From Cerasibacillus terrae (GTDB taxonomy: Bacteria; Bacillota; Bacilli; Bacillales; Amphibacillaceae), in assembly GCF_008039555.1 (NCBI RefSeq), contig NZ_VDUW01000013.1:1-57774 (forward strand): a stretch of 57,774 nt of DNA, read 5' to 3'. Position numbers and translations under genes: made by a program. Positions 18,959 through 30,605 of the stretch are shown here, piece after piece (position 1 is the stretch's first letter; every line of letters begins with the position of its first letter). The notes under the pieces are model-generated. The model had not been told where the DNA came from. It searched no databases and saw only the letters and a program-made list of their open reading frames with translations.

Positions 18959-19498
18959 TTACTTTTTAAATGGCATTCCTAGTTGAGCTAAAAGTTCACG
19001 AGCTTCTTCATCCGTATTAGAAGTAGTTACAATTACGATATCCATTCCACGGACTTTATTCACTTTATCATAATCAATTTCTGGGAAAATCAATTGTTCT
19101 TTGATACCTAATGTATAGTTACCACGGCCATCAAATGCCTTTTTAGAGATACCACGGAAGTCACGAACCCTTGGTAAAGCAACACCAATTAACTTTTGTA
19201 AGAATTCGTACATACGTGTGCCTCGAAGTGTTACTTTCGCTCCGATTGGCATTCCTTCACGAAGGCGAAAACCGGCAATTGATTTCTTTGCACGAGTGAT
19301 TACTGGTTTCTGTCCAGAAATTAGTGTTAGTTCTTCAACTGCACTATCTAGTGCTTTTGCATTTTGAACTGCATCACCTACACCCATGTTGATTACAATT
19401 TTCTCGATTCCTGGTACTTCCATAACAGATTTATAATTAAACTTCTCAACTAGAGATGGAACAACTTCTTCTTGATATTTTTCTTTCAACTGGTTCAT
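18959..19498 (-). CDS. rplE: 50S ribosomal protein L5
   Basis: The 179-residue protein has the length of B. subtilis L5 and conserved blocks [48 protein letters not shown] and [26 protein letters not shown]. It binds 5S rRNA and contacts P-site tRNA. The second of two successive ATG codons (19498) matches the start in relatives. Confidence 0.97.
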   Translation of the reverse strand: MNQLKEKYQEEVVPSLVEKFNYKSVMEVPGIEKIVINMGVGDAVQNAKALDSAVEELTLISGQKPVITRAKKSIAGFRLREGMPIGAKVTLRGTRMYEFLQKLIGVALPRVRDFRGISKKAFDGRGNYTLGIKEQLIFPEIDYDKVNKVRGMDIVIVTTSNTDEEARELLAQLGMPFKK

Positions 19499-19524
19499 CA
19501 TGTCGCCCTCCTTTCACCAACAAT

Positions 19525-19836
19525 TTATTTATCTAAAGGTTCACCGGATTTTTTTGCAATGCGAACTTTCTTCCCATCATGTACTTCATAGCCAACACGA
19601 GTTGGTTCGCCGGATTTAGGGTCGATTGGCATTACATTGGAAACATGGATCGGTGCTTCTTGATTGATAATTCCGCCTTGCGGATTTTCTTGTGAAGGTT
19701 TAGCGTGCTTTTGCACCATATTTATACCTTCTACGAGTACACGATCCTTTTTAGGAAATGCTTCTAATACTGTACCTTGTTTTCCGCGGTCTTTTCCGGA
19801 AATCACTTTTACATTATCGCCTTTTTTTACATGCAT
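19525..19836 (-). CDS. rplX: 50S ribosomal protein L24
   Basis: The 103-residue protein starts [30 protein letters not shown], a KOW motif, and is an early assembly protein near the exit tunnel. Length equals that of B. subtilis L24. It lies 23 bases before rplE in the spc cluster, after rplN. Confidence 0.97.
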   Translation of the reverse strand: MHVKKGDNVKVISGKDRGKQGTVLEAFPKKDRVLVEGINMVQKHAKPSQENPQGGIINQEAPIHVSNVMPIDPKSGEPTRVGYEVHDGKKVRIAKKSGEPLDK

Positions 19837-19872
19837 ACTTGATGCACCTCCTTACAAGGTCAATTCAATTAC

Positions 19873-20241
19873 TTACAATACTTCTGGTGCTAGAGAAATA
19901 ATTTTCATGAATTTTTCATCACGTAATTCGCGTGCAACTGGTCCAAAAATACGTGTTCCACGTGGACTCTTATCATCACGTACGACAACGGCAGCATTTT
20001 CATCAAAACGGATGTATGATCCATCTTTACGACGTACACCTGTTTTTGTGCGAACAATTACCGCTTTTACAATTTCACCTTTTTTGACAACGCCCCCTGG
20101 TGTAGCTTGTTGAACAGAACAAACAATCACATCACCAATATTTGCTGTCTTACGACCAGTTCCACCTAGTACTTTAATCGCTTTTACTATACGAGCACCA
20201 GAGTTATCTGCAACTTTTAAATTCGTTTCTTGTTGAATCAT
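19873..20241 (-). CDS. rplN: 50S ribosomal protein L14
   Basis: The 122-residue protein has the full family length and the L14 sequence [27 protein letters not shown] and [28 protein letters not shown]. It sits at the intersubunit face where RsfS binds. It follows rpsQ by 42 bases. Confidence 0.97.
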   Translation of the reverse strand: MIQQETNLKVADNSGARIVKAIKVLGGTGRKTANIGDVIVCSVQQATPGGVVKKGEIVKAVIVRTKTGVRRKDGSYIRFDENAAVVVRDDKSPRGTRIFGPVARELRDEKFMKIISLAPEVL

Positions 20242-20283
20242 ATCGCTATGACCTCCCTTCGGATACCTTTCAAGCGAATTTTA

Positions 20284-20547
20284 TTATATAATAACCGCTT
20301 CTTCGACGATTTCTACCAGACGGAAACGTTTTGTCGCTGATAATGGACGAGTTTCCATAACGCGAACGATATCGCCTTCTTTAGCCTGATTTTTTTCGTC
20401 ATGTGCTTTAAATTTCTTAGAATCTTTAATACGCTTTTTATACAAAGGATGTACTTTGTATGTTTCTACTAAAACAGTAATTGTTTTATCCATTTTATCT
20501 GAAACAACACGACCTGTGTAAACTTTTCGATTATTACGTTCAGTCAT
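20284..20547 (-). CDS. rpsQ: 30S ribosomal protein S17
   Basis: The 87-residue OB-fold protein matches B. subtilis S17 in length and sequence ([41 protein letters not shown]). It is a primary 16S rRNA binder. It lies 24 bases after rpmC. Confidence 0.97.
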   Translation of the reverse strand: MTERNNRKVYTGRVVSDKMDKTITVLVETYKVHPLYKKRIKDSKKFKAHDEKNQAKEGDIVRVMETRPLSATKRFRLVEIVEEAVII

Positions 20548-20571
20548 TCTGAGGTAAACCTCCTCTCATTA

Positions 20572-20772
20572 TCAGTTAGTGACACTTAGTTCACGTTGAC
20601 GCATAACTGTTTTCATGCGTGCGATAGACTTTTTCACTTGACGGATACGTGCAGTGTTTTCCAATTGTCCTGTCGCAAGTTGGAAACGAAGATTAAATAA
20701 TTCTTCTTTTAATGATTGTACTTTTTCTTCAATTTCGGCAGTGGTTAATTCTCTAATCTCATTAGCCTTCAT
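20572..20772 (-). CDS. rpmC: 50S ribosomal protein L29
   Basis: The start ATG 20772 gives 66 residues ([43 protein letters not shown]), the family length. The start overlaps the end of rplP by 11 bases, suggesting coupled translation. L29 lies at the exit tunnel beside L23. Confidence 0.97.
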   Translation of the reverse strand: MKANEIRELTTAEIEEKVQSLKEELFNLRFQLATGQLENTARIRQVKKSIARMKTVMRQRELSVTN

Positions 20773-21196
20773 TGCTTTCACCACCAATTTCTTCACGTTT
20801 TACAAATTTTGTTCTTATTGGCAGTTTATGAGAGGCAAGGCGCAACGCTTCACGTGCAACCTCTTCATCTACACCAGCTATTTCAAATAAAATCTTACCT
20901 GGTTTTACAACAGCCACCCACGCTTCTGGGGCACCTTTACCAGAACCCATTCGTACTTCTAGAGGTTTTGCTGTATATGGTTTGTTTGGGAAAATTTTAA
21001 CCCAAACTTTACCACCACGTTTCATGGAACGAGTCATTGCAATACGAGCTGCCTCGATTTGGCGAGCTGTAATCCATGTTGGTTCCAATGCTTGTAATCC
21101 ATATTCACCAAAAGCAATCGTTTTTCCACCTTTTGCTTGGCCTTTCATTCTACCACGATGTTGTTTACGGTATTTTACACGTTTAGGCATTAACAT
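20762..21196 (-). CDS. rplP: 50S ribosomal protein L16
   Basis: The 144-residue protein (144 in B. subtilis) starts [24 protein letters not shown]. It contacts A-site tRNA and 5S rRNA. The loop carrying the conserved Arg-Gly around [18 protein letters not shown] is present. It follows rpsC by 18 bases. Confidence 0.97.
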   Translation of the reverse strand: MLMPKRVKYRKQHRGRMKGQAKGGKTIAFGEYGLQALEPTWITARQIEAARIAMTRSMKRGGKVWVKIFPNKPYTAKPLEVRMGSGKGAPEAWVAVVKPGKILFEIAGVDEEVAREALRLASHKLPIRTKFVKREEIGGESNEG

Positions 21197-21214
21197 AATT
21201 CTTTGCCCCCTTCC

Positions 21215-21859
21215 TTATTTTTTTGGTTTTTCTGGAAGGACTTCCCCACGATAGATCCATACTTTAACACCGAGCTTACCGTATGTTGTATCTGCTTCTA
21301 CGTTTGCATAGTCGATGTCAGCACGTAATGTGTGTAGTGGTACTGTTCCTTCACTGTATTGTTCTGCACGTGCAATATCTGCTCCACCTAGACGACCAGA
21401 AACGATGGTTCTTACACCTTTAGCTCCTGCTCTCATTACACGTTGGATAGATTGTTTTTGTGCACGACGGAAAGAAATACGTCCTTCTAGTTGACGTGCA
21501 ATGTTATCTGCAACTAACTTAGCATCTAAATCAACTTTTTTCACTTCTACAATATTAATATGAACTTTTTTACCTGTTAGCTTGTTTAGTGATTTACGTA
21601 AAGCTTCTACTTCAGAACCACCTTTACCAATCACCATTCCAGGTTTACCTGTGTGGATCGTAATATTAACACGGTTTGCTGCACGCTCAATTTCAATAGA
21701 TGATAACGCAGCTTTTTCTAGGCGTTTTTCAAGATATTCTCTAATTTTAATATCTTCATGTAGCAAGTTTGCATAATCTTTGTCATCGGCATACCATTTA
21801 GACTCCCAGTCTTTTATAACACCGATACGAAGACCTGTCGGATTAATTTTTTGGCCCAC
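21215..21859 (-). CDS. rpsC: 30S ribosomal protein S3
   Basis: The 214-residue protein (218 in B. subtilis) has an N-terminal KH domain with the [16 protein letters not shown] motif and the conserved C-terminal domain with [22 protein letters not shown]. It lines the mRNA entry site. It starts with GTG three bases after the rplV stop. Confidence 0.97.
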   Translation of the reverse strand: MGQKINPTGLRIGVIKDWESKWYADDKDYANLLHEDIKIREYLEKRLEKAALSSIEIERAANRVNITIHTGKPGMVIGKGGSEVEALRKSLNKLTGKKVHINIVEVKKVDLDAKLVADNIARQLEGRISFRRAQKQSIQRVMRAGAKGVRTIVSGRLGGADIARAEQYSEGTVPLHTLRADIDYANVEADTTYGKLGVKVWIYRGEVLPEKPKK

Positions 21860-21862
21860 TAA

Positions 21863-22204
21863 TTACCCCTCCTTCTGTTCTGTTAAAACCACTGTAATGT
21901 GGCTTGTGCGTTTATTAATTCCGCTTGCTCGACCTTGTGCGCGAGGACGGAATCTTTTTAATGTAACTCCTTCATTTACAAATGCTTCTGAAACGATCAA
22001 GTTATCTAGATCCATCTCATAATTATGTTCCGCATTTGCCATAGCAGAGTGTAGTAATTTTTCAACTACTGGTGAAGCGCTACGCTGTGTATGTTTCAAA
22101 ATAGCGACTGCTTCTTGAGCATTTTTTCCTCGAATCAAATCAATTACTAAACGTACTTTACGAGGAGCTATGCGTACTGATTTCGCAACGGCTTTTGCTT
22201 GCAT
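21863..22204 (-). CDS. rplV: 50S ribosomal protein L22
   Basis: The 113-residue protein equals the B. subtilis length. The long beta-hairpin that reaches the exit tunnel is the stretch [26 protein letters not shown]; no insertion or deletion of the macrolide-resistance kind is evident. It follows rpsS by 18 bases. Confidence 0.97.
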   Translation of the reverse strand: MQAKAVAKSVRIAPRKVRLVIDLIRGKNAQEAVAILKHTQRSASPVVEKLLHSAMANAEHNYEMDLDNLIVSEAFVNEGVTLKRFRPRAQGRASGINKRTSHITVVLTEQKEG

Positions 22205-22222
22205 ACGAAGTGCCTCCTCTCA

Positions 22223-22501
22223 TTATTTTGCTGTGACTTTTTCACTTCTTGAATGTCCTTTAAATGTACGAGTTGGTGCAAATTCACCCAGTTTATGTCC
22301 TACCATATCTTCTGTAATATAAACTGGTACATGTTTACGACCGTCGTATACTGCGATTGTGTGACCAACAAATGATGGGAAGATTGTTGAACGACGTGAC
22401 CAAGTTTTAATTACTCGTTTTTTATCTTGTTCATTTAATTCATCAACTTTCTTCATCAAGTGATCATCTGCAAAAGGTCCTTTTTTTAAGCTACGACCCA
22501 T
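22223..22501 (-). CDS. rpsS: 30S ribosomal protein S19
   Basis: The start ATG 22501 gives 92 residues ([20 protein letters not shown]), identical in length to B. subtilis. The earlier in-frame start at 22519 overlaps the GAAAGGAGG ribosome binding site. S19 sits in the 30S head and contacts S13. Confidence 0.97.
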   Translation of the reverse strand: MGRSLKKGPFADDHLMKKVDELNEQDKKRVIKTWSRRSTIFPSFVGHTIAVYDGRKHVPVYITEDMVGHKLGEFAPTRTFKGHSRSEKVTAK

Positions 22502-22566
22502 GTGTAAACCTCCTTTCACAGTTAAGAGACGGGGACAGTTGATCCCGTCATCCTATTCTGTTTCAG

Positions 22567-23394
22567 TTATTTTTTACGTCTACGTACAATATAATCATCA
22601 GATTTTTTCGCTTTACGTGTCTTATAGCCAATTGTAGGCTTACCCCATGGCGTAACAGGTGATTTAAGACCGATTGGCGTACGTCCTTCCCCACCACCGT
22701 GTGGGTGATCTACTGGGTTCATAACAGAACCACGAACAGATGGACGTCTTCCTAACCAACGTGAACGACCCGCCTTACCTATGCGAATAAGTTCATGTTC
22801 GATATTTCCAACTTGGCCTACTGTTGCGCGGCAAGTATCTAGGATCAAACGAACTTCTCCTGAAGACAAACGAACAAGTACATATTTATCTTCACGACCA
22901 AGAATTTGTGCTTCAGCTCCAGCAGAACGCGCAAGCTGACCACCACGACCTGGTTTTAATTCCACGTTATGAATGATTGTTCCAACTGGAATGCTTTTTA
23001 GCGGTAAAGCATTTCCCACTTTAATGTCTGCTTGTTCACCAGATTCGATTGCATCGCCTACTTTTAGACCTTTTGGTGCTAAAATATAACGTTTTTCACC
23101 ATCTGCATAGTGAACAAGTGCGATGTTTGCAGAACGGTTTGGATCATACTCAATCGTAGCAACGCGTCCTGGTATTCCATCTTTATTACGTTTAAAATCA
23201 ATCAAACGATATTTACGTTTGTGGCCGCCTCCTCTAAAACGTGCAGTTGTTCTTCCTTGGTTGTTACGGCCAGCACGTTTATTCAAAGAGCTTAGTAATG
23301 ATTTTTCAGACTGATCTGTTGTGATGTCTGAAAAAGTTGATACCGTCATTGTACGTCTACCACCAGTGGTAGGTCTGAATTTTTTAATCGCCAT
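22567..23394 (-). CDS. rplB: 50S ribosomal protein L2
   Basis: The 275-residue protein (277 in B. subtilis) has the catalytically important stretch [19 protein letters not shown] with its conserved His near the peptidyl transferase centre. It is a primary 23S rRNA binder and needed for subunit joining. It follows rplW by 21 bases. Confidence 0.97.
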   Translation of the reverse strand: MAIKKFRPTTGGRRTMTVSTFSDITTDQSEKSLLSSLNKRAGRNNQGRTTARFRGGGHKRKYRLIDFKRNKDGIPGRVATIEYDPNRSANIALVHYADGEKRYILAPKGLKVGDAIESGEQADIKVGNALPLKSIPVGTIIHNVELKPGRGGQLARSAGAEAQILGREDKYVLVRLSSGEVRLILDTCRATVGQVGNIEHELIRIGKAGRSRWLGRRPSVRGSVMNPVDHPHGGGEGRTPIGLKSPVTPWGKPTIGYKTRKAKKSDDYIVRRRKK

Positions 23395-23415
23395 TGTTTT
23401 CCCTCCTTCTCTTGA

Positions 23416-23697
23416 TTATAAGAAATCTAGTTCTTTACTATCCTCAGAAAGTTGAACAACCGCTTTTTTACGATTTGGGCGATATCCGCCATAGCGGCCC
23501 ATTCGTTTGAACTTTCCTTTTAGATTCATTGTATTTACTTTATCAACTTTCACATCGAAGATAACCTCAATTGCATGCTTAATTTCAGCTTTGTTTGCTT
23601 TTGGACTTACTTCAAATGTGTATTTTTTGTCTGCCATCATATCAGCAGAATGTTCTGTAATGACAGGGCGTTTAATAATGTCACGAGGGTCTTTCAT
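23416..23697 (-). CDS. rplW: 50S ribosomal protein L23
   Basis: The 93-residue protein (95 in B. subtilis) has [30 protein letters not shown] and the [13 protein letters not shown] tail. It forms the docking site for trigger factor and SRP at the exit tunnel. Its start overlaps the rplD stop by one base (TAATG). Confidence 0.97.
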   Translation of the reverse strand: MKDPRDIIKRPVITEHSADMMADKKYTFEVSPKANKAEIKHAIEVIFDVKVDKVNTMNLKGKFKRMGRYGGYRPNRKKAVVQLSEDSKELDFL

Positions 23698-24320
23698 TAC
23701 GCGAACACCTCCCCTGCTTTTTCCGCTGCGTCTTTAGTTAAGACCAATTTGTCATGCGCCAGCAAATCATATACATTTACTTCATTAACTGTAAGCACTT
23801 TTACTCCTTGAAGGTTATTTGCTGAGCGTGTTACATTTTCATCTTTCTCTGTTGTCACAATTAATGTTTTAGTGTCAACGTCTAATTTGTTTAGCATTTC
23901 AACAAGTTGCTTTGTTTTTGGTGCCTCAAATGATAAAGCATCTAAAACAATGAGGTTTTCACCTTTTGTTTTTGTAGATAAAGCAGATTTCAATGCTAGA
24001 CGGCGTACTTTCTTAGGAAGTTTATAGCTGTAGCTACGTGGTGTCGGTCCAAAGACAACTCCGCCTCCAACCCATTGTGGTGAGCGAATGGAACCTTGAC
24101 GTGCACGACCAGTTCCTTTTTGACGCCATGGTTTACGTCCGCCTCCTCGTACATCAGAACGGTTTTTCACTTTATGTGTACCTTGTCGTTGTGATGCACG
24201 TTGCATAGCTACTGCTTCATGTAAAACATGTTTATTTGGTTCGATACCAAACACGGCATCATTTAATTCAATATCTCCTGCTTGTGTACCGTCTTGTTTA
24301 TATAGTGCTACTTTAGGCAT
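23697..24320 (-). CDS. rplD: 50S ribosomal protein L4
   Basis: The 207-residue protein equals B. subtilis L4 in length. The tunnel loop [28 protein letters not shown], target of macrolide-resistance changes, looks wild-type. In E. coli L4 regulates the S10 operon, but the Bacillus S10 leader lacks that structure. It follows rplC by 27 bases. Confidence 0.97.
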   Translation of the reverse strand: MPKVALYKQDGTQAGDIELNDAVFGIEPNKHVLHEAVAMQRASQRQGTHKVKNRSDVRGGGRKPWRQKGTGRARQGSIRSPQWVGGGVVFGPTPRSYSYKLPKKVRRLALKSALSTKTKGENLIVLDALSFEAPKTKQLVEMLNKLDVDTKTLIVTTEKDENVTRSANNLQGVKVLTVNEVNVYDLLAHDKLVLTKDAAEKAGEVFA

Positions 24321-24347
24321 GACATTTCCTCCCTTCGTATATAGTGA

Positions 24348-24977
24348 TTAGTTAGCCTTAATTGCACTCGTAATTTTCACGAATGATTTTTTTGCACCTG
24401 GAACATTCCCTTTGATTAATAGTAGATTACGTTCAACATCTACTTTTGCAATTTCCAGATTTTGAATAGTTACTTGTTCTGATCCCATTTGCCCTGGAAG
24501 TTTTTTACCAGGCAAAACACGCGCCGGGTCAACTGGTCCCATTGTACCGTGGCCTCTATGATATCTAGAACCGTGTGTCATTAAACCACGTGAATAGTTG
24601 TGACGTTTAATGGATCCTTGGAACCCTTTCCCTTTGGATGTTCCTGTTACGTCGATTTTTTCACCAGCTTCAAATGTATCTACTTTAATTTCTTGACCCA
24701 CTTCATATTCATCGAGATTTGCGTTACGGATCTCACGAATGTAGCGCTTAGGGGTTGTGTTTGCTTTTTCAGCATGGCCCTTTGCGGCTTTATTTGTACG
24801 TGATTCCTTTTGATCTGCAAAACCGAGTTGAATTGCTTTGTAGCCGTCATTTTCCTCTGTGCGTTTCTGTAGCACGATGTTAGGTTCAGCTTGAACAACG
24901 GTTACTGGGATTAGTTCTCCGTTTTCTGTAAACAATTGAGTCATGCCGATTTTGCGGCCTAAGATTCCTTTCGTCAT
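24348..24977 (-). CDS. rplC: 50S ribosomal protein L3
   Basis: The 209-residue protein (209 in B. subtilis) has [20 protein letters not shown] and the central loop [29 protein letters not shown] near the peptidyl transferase centre. It starts assembly of the 50S subunit. It follows rpsJ by 29 bases. Confidence 0.97.
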   Translation of the reverse strand: MTKGILGRKIGMTQLFTENGELIPVTVVQAEPNIVLQKRTEENDGYKAIQLGFADQKESRTNKAAKGHAEKANTTPKRYIREIRNANLDEYEVGQEIKVDTFEAGEKIDVTGTSKGKGFQGSIKRHNYSRGLMTHGSRYHRGHGTMGPVDPARVLPGKKLPGQMGSEQVTIQNLEIAKVDVERNLLLIKGNVPGAKKSFVKITSAIKAN

Positions 24978-25006
24978 CCGTTACACCTCCTATATATATA
25001 TCTGAA

Positions 25007-25507
<501 letters not shown>

Positions 25508-25513
25508 TTACTT

Positions 25514-25542
25514 ATTATACAAACTATTAATATAAAATGCAA
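25514..25542 (-). promoter_or_regulatory. Promoter of the S10 operon
   Basis: On the minus strand TTGCAT (25542-25537) and a perfect TATAAT (25519-25514) are separated by exactly 17 bases. It lies between the tuf terminator and rpsJ, where Bacillus starts the large S10-spc-alpha transcript. Confidence 0.75.
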
Positions 25543-25620
25543 GGTTTAATTCAAGTTTTCTAGCTTAAATAATATTTTCTATATTCATACCAAAATGCTA
25601 TTAAAGTAAATCTTTTATTA

Positions 25621-25663
25621 AAAAAGACAGGTGGCATTTCCCGGGTTTGCCACCTGTCTTTTA
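25621..25663 (-). terminator. Intrinsic terminator after tuf
   Basis: A perfect 15-bp stem (25622-25636 with 25648-25662, core GACAGGTGGCA / TGCCACCTGTC) with a short loop is followed by a T-rich stretch on both strands. It ends the str-operon transcript before the S10 promoter. Confidence 0.9.
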
Positions 25664-25686
25664 TATTTCTATTCGTTGTAAATTAA

Positions 25687-26877
25687 TTACTTAATGATTT
25701 CAGTTACAACGCCTGATCCTACAGTACGTCCACCCTCACGGATAGAGAAACGTGTACCGTCTTCAATAGCGATTGGTGCGATTAGATCAACTTCCATTTC
25801 TACGTTATCTCCAGGCATAACCATTTCAACACCTTCTGGTAGGCTAACAACGCCTGTTACGTCTGTTGTACGGAAGTAGAATTGTGGACGGTAGTTAGAG
25901 AAAAATGCAGTGTGACGTCCACCTTCTTCTTTAGAAAGAACATATACTTCAGCTTTAAATTTTGTATGTGGTGTAATTGTACCTGGCTTTGCAAGTACTT
26001 GACCACGTTTAATATCTTCACGCTCTACCCCACGAAGTAGTGCACCGATGTTATCTCCTGCTTCTGCATAGTCAAGAAGCTTACGGAACATTTCAACACC
26101 AGTAACAGTTGTTTTCTTAGCATCTTCAGCTAGACCGATAATATCAACTTCATCTCCAACTTTAACTTGACCGCGTTCAACACGACCAGTTGCAACAGTT
26201 CCACGACCAGTGATAGAGAATACGTCTTCAACTGGCATCATGAATGGTTTGTCTGTATCACGTTCTGGAGTTGGTACATATTGGTCAACTTCCTTCATTA
26301 ATTCAACGATTTTTTCTTCGTATTCTTCTACACCTTCTAATGCTTTAAGTGCAGAACCAGCTACGATTGGAATATCGTCACCTGGGAAGTCATATTCTGA
26401 TAATAGTTCACGGATTTCCATTTCTACTAGTTCTAGTAGCTCTTCATCGTCAACCATATCTACTTTGTTCATGAATACTACGATTGCAGGAACACCTACG
26501 TTACGGGATAAAAGGATATGCTCACGAGTTTGTGGCATTGGGCCATCTGCAGCTGATACTACTAGAATAGCACCATCCATTTGTGCAGCACCTGTGATCA
26601 TGTTTTTAACATAGTCAGCGTGTCCTGGGCAGTCAACGTGTGCATAGTGACGTGTTTCAGTTTCGTACTCTACGTGAGAAGTAGCGATTGTGATTCCACG
26701 TTCTCTTTCTTCTGGTGCACCGTCAATTTCATCATATGCTTTTGCTTCACCAGAACCATTTTTTTTGTTCATAACGTTTGTGATTGCAGCAGTTAATGTT
26801 GTTTTACCATGGTCAACGTGTCCAATAGTACCAATATTAACGTGCTGTTTAGAGCGGTCAAATTTTTCTTTAGCCAT
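25687..26877 (-). CDS. tuf: Elongation factor Tu
   Basis: The 396-residue GTPase matches B. subtilis EF-Tu in length. Visible motifs are G1 GHVDHGKT, G2 around RGITI, G3 DCPGHADY, G4 NKVD and G5 SALK; the kirromycin and GE2270 sites show no obvious change. It delivers aminoacyl-tRNA to the ribosome. It is the last gene of the str operon and has a 100-base gap from fusA containing a small perfect hairpin (26923-26939). Confidence 0.98.
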   Translation of the reverse strand: MAKEKFDRSKQHVNIGTIGHVDHGKTTLTAAITNVMNKKNGSGEAKAYDEIDGAPEERERGITIATSHVEYETETRHYAHVDCPGHADYVKNMITGAAQMDGAILVVSAADGPMPQTREHILLSRNVGVPAIVVFMNKVDMVDDEELLELVEMEIRELLSEYDFPGDDIPIVAGSALKALEGVEEYEEKIVELMKEVDQYVPTPERDTDKPFMMPVEDVFSITGRGTVATGRVERGQVKVGDEVDIIGLAEDAKKTTVTGVEMFRKLLDYAEAGDNIGALLRGVEREDIKRGQVLAKPGTITPHTKFKAEVYVLSKEEGGRHTAFFSNYRPQFYFRTTDVTGVVSLPEGVEMVMPGDNVEMEVDLIAPIAIEDGTRFSIREGGRTVGSGVVTEIIK

Positions 26878-26979
26878 TTATAATTCCTCCTTCAAATTAA
26901 AAAGAATGTTTTTTATATTTTAACTTAGAATATCTAAGTCTTCACTAAAAGTTATACTTGACATTGGCGAAAAAATCAA

Positions 26980-29058
26980 TTATTCACCTGTATTTTTTTC
27001 AATAATTTCTTCCGAAATGCTTTTAGGTACTTCTTCATAATGATCAAAGTACATGGTATATGTTCCACGACCTTGTGTATTAGAACGAAGCGCTGTGGCA
27101 TAGCCAAACATTTCTGCAAGTGGTACAAATGCTTTTACTAATTGTGCATTTCCACGTGCTTCCATACCTTCTACTCTACCACGACGTGATGTTACATCAC
27201 CCATGATATCACCCATATATTCTTCTGGAATCACAATTTCAACTTTCATCATTGGTTCTAAAAGAACTGGGTTACATTTATTTTTCGCTGCTTTTAATGC
27301 CATAGATGCTGCGATTTTAAATGCCATCTCATTTGAGTCAACATCATGGTAACTTCCATCATAAAGAGATGCTCTAACATCAATTAATGGATATCCTGCT
27401 AGGACACCATTTTCCATTGCTTCTTTAATACCAGCTTCAACAGCAGGTACGTATTCACGTGGGACGACACCACCAACAATTTTGTTTTCAAATTCGAAAC
27501 CTGAACCTTGTTCAAGTGGTTCAAATTTAACCCAAACATGACCGTACTGTCCACGTCCACCAGATTGACGAATGAATTTACCTTCAACTTCTGCTTCTTG
27601 ACGGAATGTCTCACGATAAGCAACTTGTGGTGCACCAACATTCGCTTCTACTTTAAATTCACGTTTCAAACGATCCACGATTACATCAAGGTGGAGTTCA
27701 CCCATTCCTGAAATAATTGTTTGACCAGTTTCAGGGTTCATTTCTGTTCTGAATGTTGGATCTTCCTCAGCTAGCTTACCTAGTGCAGTACCCATTTTAT
27801 CTTGGTCAGCTTTTGTTTTCGGTTCAATAGCAACTGAAATAACTGGTTCTGGAAATTCCATGGATTCTAAGATAACTAAATTATCTGCATCACATAGTGT
27901 ATCCCCTGTTCCAGTATCTTTCAAACCAACTGCAGCAGCAATTTCACCACTGTGGATTACTGGGATCTCTTCACGGTGGTTCGCATGCATCTGTAGGATA
28001 CGTCCAACACGTTCTCTTTTATCCTTCGTTGGGTTTTGAACATATGATCCTGCATTCAATGTACCTGAATATACACGGAAGAATGTTAATTTACCAACAT
28101 ATGGGTCAGTCATTACTTTAAATGCTAATGCTGAAAATGGTGCGTTATCATCAGATGGTCTCTCTACCTCTTCCTCTGTATCAGGTGTAATACCTTGGAT
28201 CGGAGGAATATCTGTTGGTGCTGGTAGATAGCTAATAACACCGTTTAATAATAATTGAACACCCTTGTTTTTAAATGCTGACCCACAAAATACCGGGTAA
28301 AATTCAACACTTAATGTTGCATTACGAATAGCATTTCTTAGTTCTTCATTGGAGATTTCTTCTCCCTCTAAGTACTTCATCATTAATTCTTCGTCAAGTT
28401 CAGCTACTGCTTCAACTAACGATTCACGAAGTTCCTGTGCTTTATCTTGGTATTCAGCAGGAATTTCACCAGAATCTGATTTTGTACCTAAATCGTCGAG
28501 ATAGAAATGTGCTTCCATTTCAATTAAGTCAATAATACCTTCAAATTGATCCTCAGCACCAATTGGTAATTGTACTGGGTGAGCATTCGCTCCAAGGCGG
28601 TCTTTCAGTGTGCTTGTAGCATATAGAAAGTCTGCACCAGTTTTATCCATTTTGTTGATAAAGACAATTCTAGGTACCCCATATGTTGTTGCTTGACGCC
28701 ATACTGTTTCTGTTTGCGGTTCTACACCTGATTGTGCATCAAGTACAGTAACTGCTCCATCAAGTACACGTAACGAACGCTCAACCTCTACAGTGAAGTC
28801 TACGTGTCCCGGTGTATCAATGATGTTGATACGATGGCCATCCCACTCAGCAGTGGTTGCTGCGGAAGTAATTGTAATTCCGCGTTCTTGTTCCTGTTCC
28901 ATCCAGTCCATTTGGGAAGCACCTTCATGTGTTTCACCAAGCTTATGGATACGTCCTGTGTAGAAAAGAATACGCTCTGTAGTAGTGGTTTTACCAGCAT
29001 CTATATGTGCCATAATACCAATATTCCGCGTCTTTTCCAAGGAGAACTTTCTAGCCAT
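26980..29058 (-). CDS. fusA: Elongation factor G
   Basis: The 692-residue GTPase equals B. subtilis EF-G in length. G1 [20 protein letters not shown]3 DTPGHVDF and G4 NKMD are present, followed by domains II-V ending [10 protein letters not shown]. It drives translocation and, with RRF, ribosome recycling. It lies 52 bases after rpsG in the str operon. Confidence 0.98.
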   Translation of the reverse strand: MARKFSLEKTRNIGIMAHIDAGKTTTTERILFYTGRIHKLGETHEGASQMDWMEQEQERGITITSAATTAEWDGHRINIIDTPGHVDFTVEVERSLRVLDGAVTVLDAQSGVEPQTETVWRQATTYGVPRIVFINKMDKTGADFLYATSTLKDRLGANAHPVQLPIGAEDQFEGIIDLIEMEAHFYLDDLGTKSDSGEIPAEYQDKAQELRESLVEAVAELDEELMMKYLEGEEISNEELRNAIRNATLSVEFYPVFCGSAFKNKGVQLLLNGVISYLPAPTDIPPIQGITPDTEEEVERPSDDNAPFSALAFKVMTDPYVGKLTFFRVYSGTLNAGSYVQNPTKDKRERVGRILQMHANHREEIPVIHSGEIAAAVGLKDTGTGDTLCDADNLVILESMEFPEPVISVAIEPKTKADQDKMGTALGKLAEEDPTFRTEMNPETGQTIISGMGELHLDVIVDRLKREFKVEANVGAPQVAYRETFRQEAEVEGKFIRQSGGRGQYGHVWVKFEPLEQGSGFEFENKIVGGVVPREYVPAVEAGIKEAMENGVLAGYPLIDVRASLYDGSYHDVDSNEMAFKIAASMALKAAKNKCNPVLLEPMMKVEIVIPEEYMGDIMGDVTSRRGRVEGMEARGNAQLVKAFVPLAEMFGYATALRSNTQGRGTYTMYFDHYEEVPKSISEEIIEKNTGE

Positions 29059-29110
29059 ATATTTTTCTCCTTCCTATGTGAAATCTTTTATTATAAATAA
29101 TATAATATTA

Positions 29111-29581
29111 TTACCAGCGATAGTGTGCGAATGCTTTGTTAGCTTCTGCTTGTTTATGCAATTCTTCACGTCTTTTCACTGCTGCACCTGTGTTGTTGGA
29201 AGCATCTAGAATTTCATTTGCTAAACGTTCTTCCATTGATTTTTCTCCGCGTAAGCGAGAATAGCTTACAAGGAAACGAAGACCTAGTGCTTGACGTCGT
29301 TCAGGGCGAACTTCCATTGGAACAAGGTAGTTTGAACCCCCAACTCGGCGTGCGCGAACTTCTAGTACTGGCATAATATTTTTCATTGCTTCTTCAAAAA
29401 CGTCCATTGGTTGTTGGTCGCTTCTTTCTTTCACTAACTCAAATGCATTATAAAGAATTTTTTGTGCTTTCCCTCGTTTACCGTCAACCATGATTTGGTT
29501 AATTAGACGAGTTACTAATTTTGAATCATACATTGGATCTGGTAGCACATCTCTTTTTGGTACTGGTCCTTTACGTGGCAT
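29111..29581 (-). CDS. rpsG: 30S ribosomal protein S7
   Basis: The 156-residue protein equals B. subtilis S7 and starts [18 protein letters not shown]. It begins assembly of the 30S head. The C-terminal [15 protein letters not shown] is conserved. It follows rpsL by 35 bases. Confidence 0.97.
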   Translation of the reverse strand: MPRKGPVPKRDVLPDPMYDSKLVTRLINQIMVDGKRGKAQKILYNAFELVKERSDQQPMDVFEEAMKNIMPVLEVRARRVGGSNYLVPMEVRPERRQALGLRFLVSYSRLRGEKSMEERLANEILDASNNTGAAVKRREELHKQAEANKAFAHYRW

Positions 29582-29616
29582 TTATAGTCCTCCCTTCTGT
29601 TGAAATTTCTTATTTA

Positions 29617-30030
29617 TTATTTTTTAGGTTTTTTTGCACCGTATTTAGAACGTCCTTGCATACGTCCTTCTACCCCTGCGGTATCCAATGCACCACGAAC
29701 AACGTGATAACGAACACCAGGTAAGTCTTTAACACGTCCTCCACGAAGTAGCACAACGTTGTGCTCTTGAAGGTTGTGTCCGATTCCCGGGATATATGCA
29801 GTTACTTCCATGTTATTTGACAAACGAACACGAGCATATTTACGTAAAGCTGAGTTTGGTTTTTTCGGTGTTAATGTACCAACACGTGTACAAACTCCAC
29901 GTTTTTGTGGTGAGTTAACGCGTGTAAATTGCTTTTTGAAACTGTTATAGTTTCTGCTCAATGCTGGTGAACCGTATTTCTTTGGTTTGCTTGTACGGCC
30001 TTTACGAATTAACTGATTAATTGTAGGCAT
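29617..30030 (-). CDS. rpsL: 30S ribosomal protein S12
   Basis: The start ATG 30030 gives 137 residues ([24 protein letters not shown]), against 138 in B. subtilis; the earlier frame start is in the ribosome binding site region. The streptomycin-related positions lie in [15 protein letters not shown] and [13 protein letters not shown] and look wild-type. S12 monitors decoding at the A site. It is the second gene of the str cluster after the L7Ae-like gene. Confidence 0.97.
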   Translation of the reverse strand: MPTINQLIRKGRTSKPKKYGSPALSRNYNSFKKQFTRVNSPQKRGVCTRVGTLTPKKPNSALRKYARVRLSNNMEVTAYIPGIGHNLQEHNVVLLRGGRVKDLPGVRYHVVRGALDTAGVEGRMQGRSKYGAKKPKK

Positions 30031-30154
30031 GTTTTTTCCCCCTTCCTTCTTTAAGATTATAATCCACAATAAAGGATGTGTTTTCTAATCCCACACATCC
30101 AGGTGGTTCATCTTTTGACAAAAAACAAAATGTTTTGTGTAATCCTCCACAAAA

Positions 30155-30409
30155 CTATGGTTTCTTAATGGAAACCGTTGCTGCATGGACATCTATTCCA
30201 CACGCTCGACCTAAATCTTCCTTAGAGTTTACATAGTGAACGGGGACTTCTAATTCATTCGCTATATCAACAACCCCTTGTGTGACTTCTTGGTCAGCAT
30301 CTACAGCAATAAAAACTTCGCTAATTATACCAGTTTTCAAAGCTTTTAACGATTGCTTTGTTCCAATAATTAAACGCGATTTAACTTGAGTTACTTTTTC
30401 ATAAGACAT
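30155..30409 (-). CDS. L7Ae-family RNA-binding protein (YbxF-like)
   Basis: The 84-residue protein (82 in B. subtilis YbxF) belongs to the L7Ae/L30e/S12e family, with the conserved IIGTKQSLKALKTG and GRACGIDVHAA stretches. Such proteins bind kink-turn RNA and the 70S ribosome. I chose ATG 30409 because GGAGG is eleven bases upstream; an ATG three codons earlier is too close to it. It lies between rpoC and rpsL as in other bacilli. Confidence 0.88.
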   Translation of the reverse strand: MSYEKVTQVKSRLIIGTKQSLKALKTGIISEVFIAVDADQEVTQGVVDIANELEVPVHYVNSKEDLGRACGIDVHAATVSIKKP

Positions 30410-30539
30410 TTCTTTCATATCCTCCAAAGCAACAAGTCTAAAACTGAATCACCTTGAATATATTATCATTCTCTTTTTTTGTTGTCAACTATATTTATGT
30501 GTTTATTTACTTTTATATCAAAATTAACAGAAGAAAAGT

Positions 30540-30589
30540 GATAGGACAGGGGAAACCAGCTTTATATGCCAGTTTCCTGTTCTCCTATC
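30540..30589 (-). terminator. Hairpin terminator after rpoC
   Basis: GATAGGA...CCAGC (30540-30560) pairs with GCCAG...CTATC (30568-30589), a stem of about 20 bp with two or three mismatches and a 7-base loop. On the minus strand it is followed by CACTTTTCTTCTG. It lies 17 bases past the rpoC stop and probably ends the rpoBC transcript. Confidence 0.7.
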
Positions 30590-30605
30590 AATTATATTCC
30601 TTGAG

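Noticed and set aside
19664..20113. 149-codon plus-strand frame
   Set aside because: Antisense to rplX and rplN, crossing their gap, with no promoter or ribosome binding site.
26210..26614. 134-codon plus-strand frame inside tuf
   Set aside because: Antisense to tuf with long Ser runs, explained by biased codon use on the coding strand.
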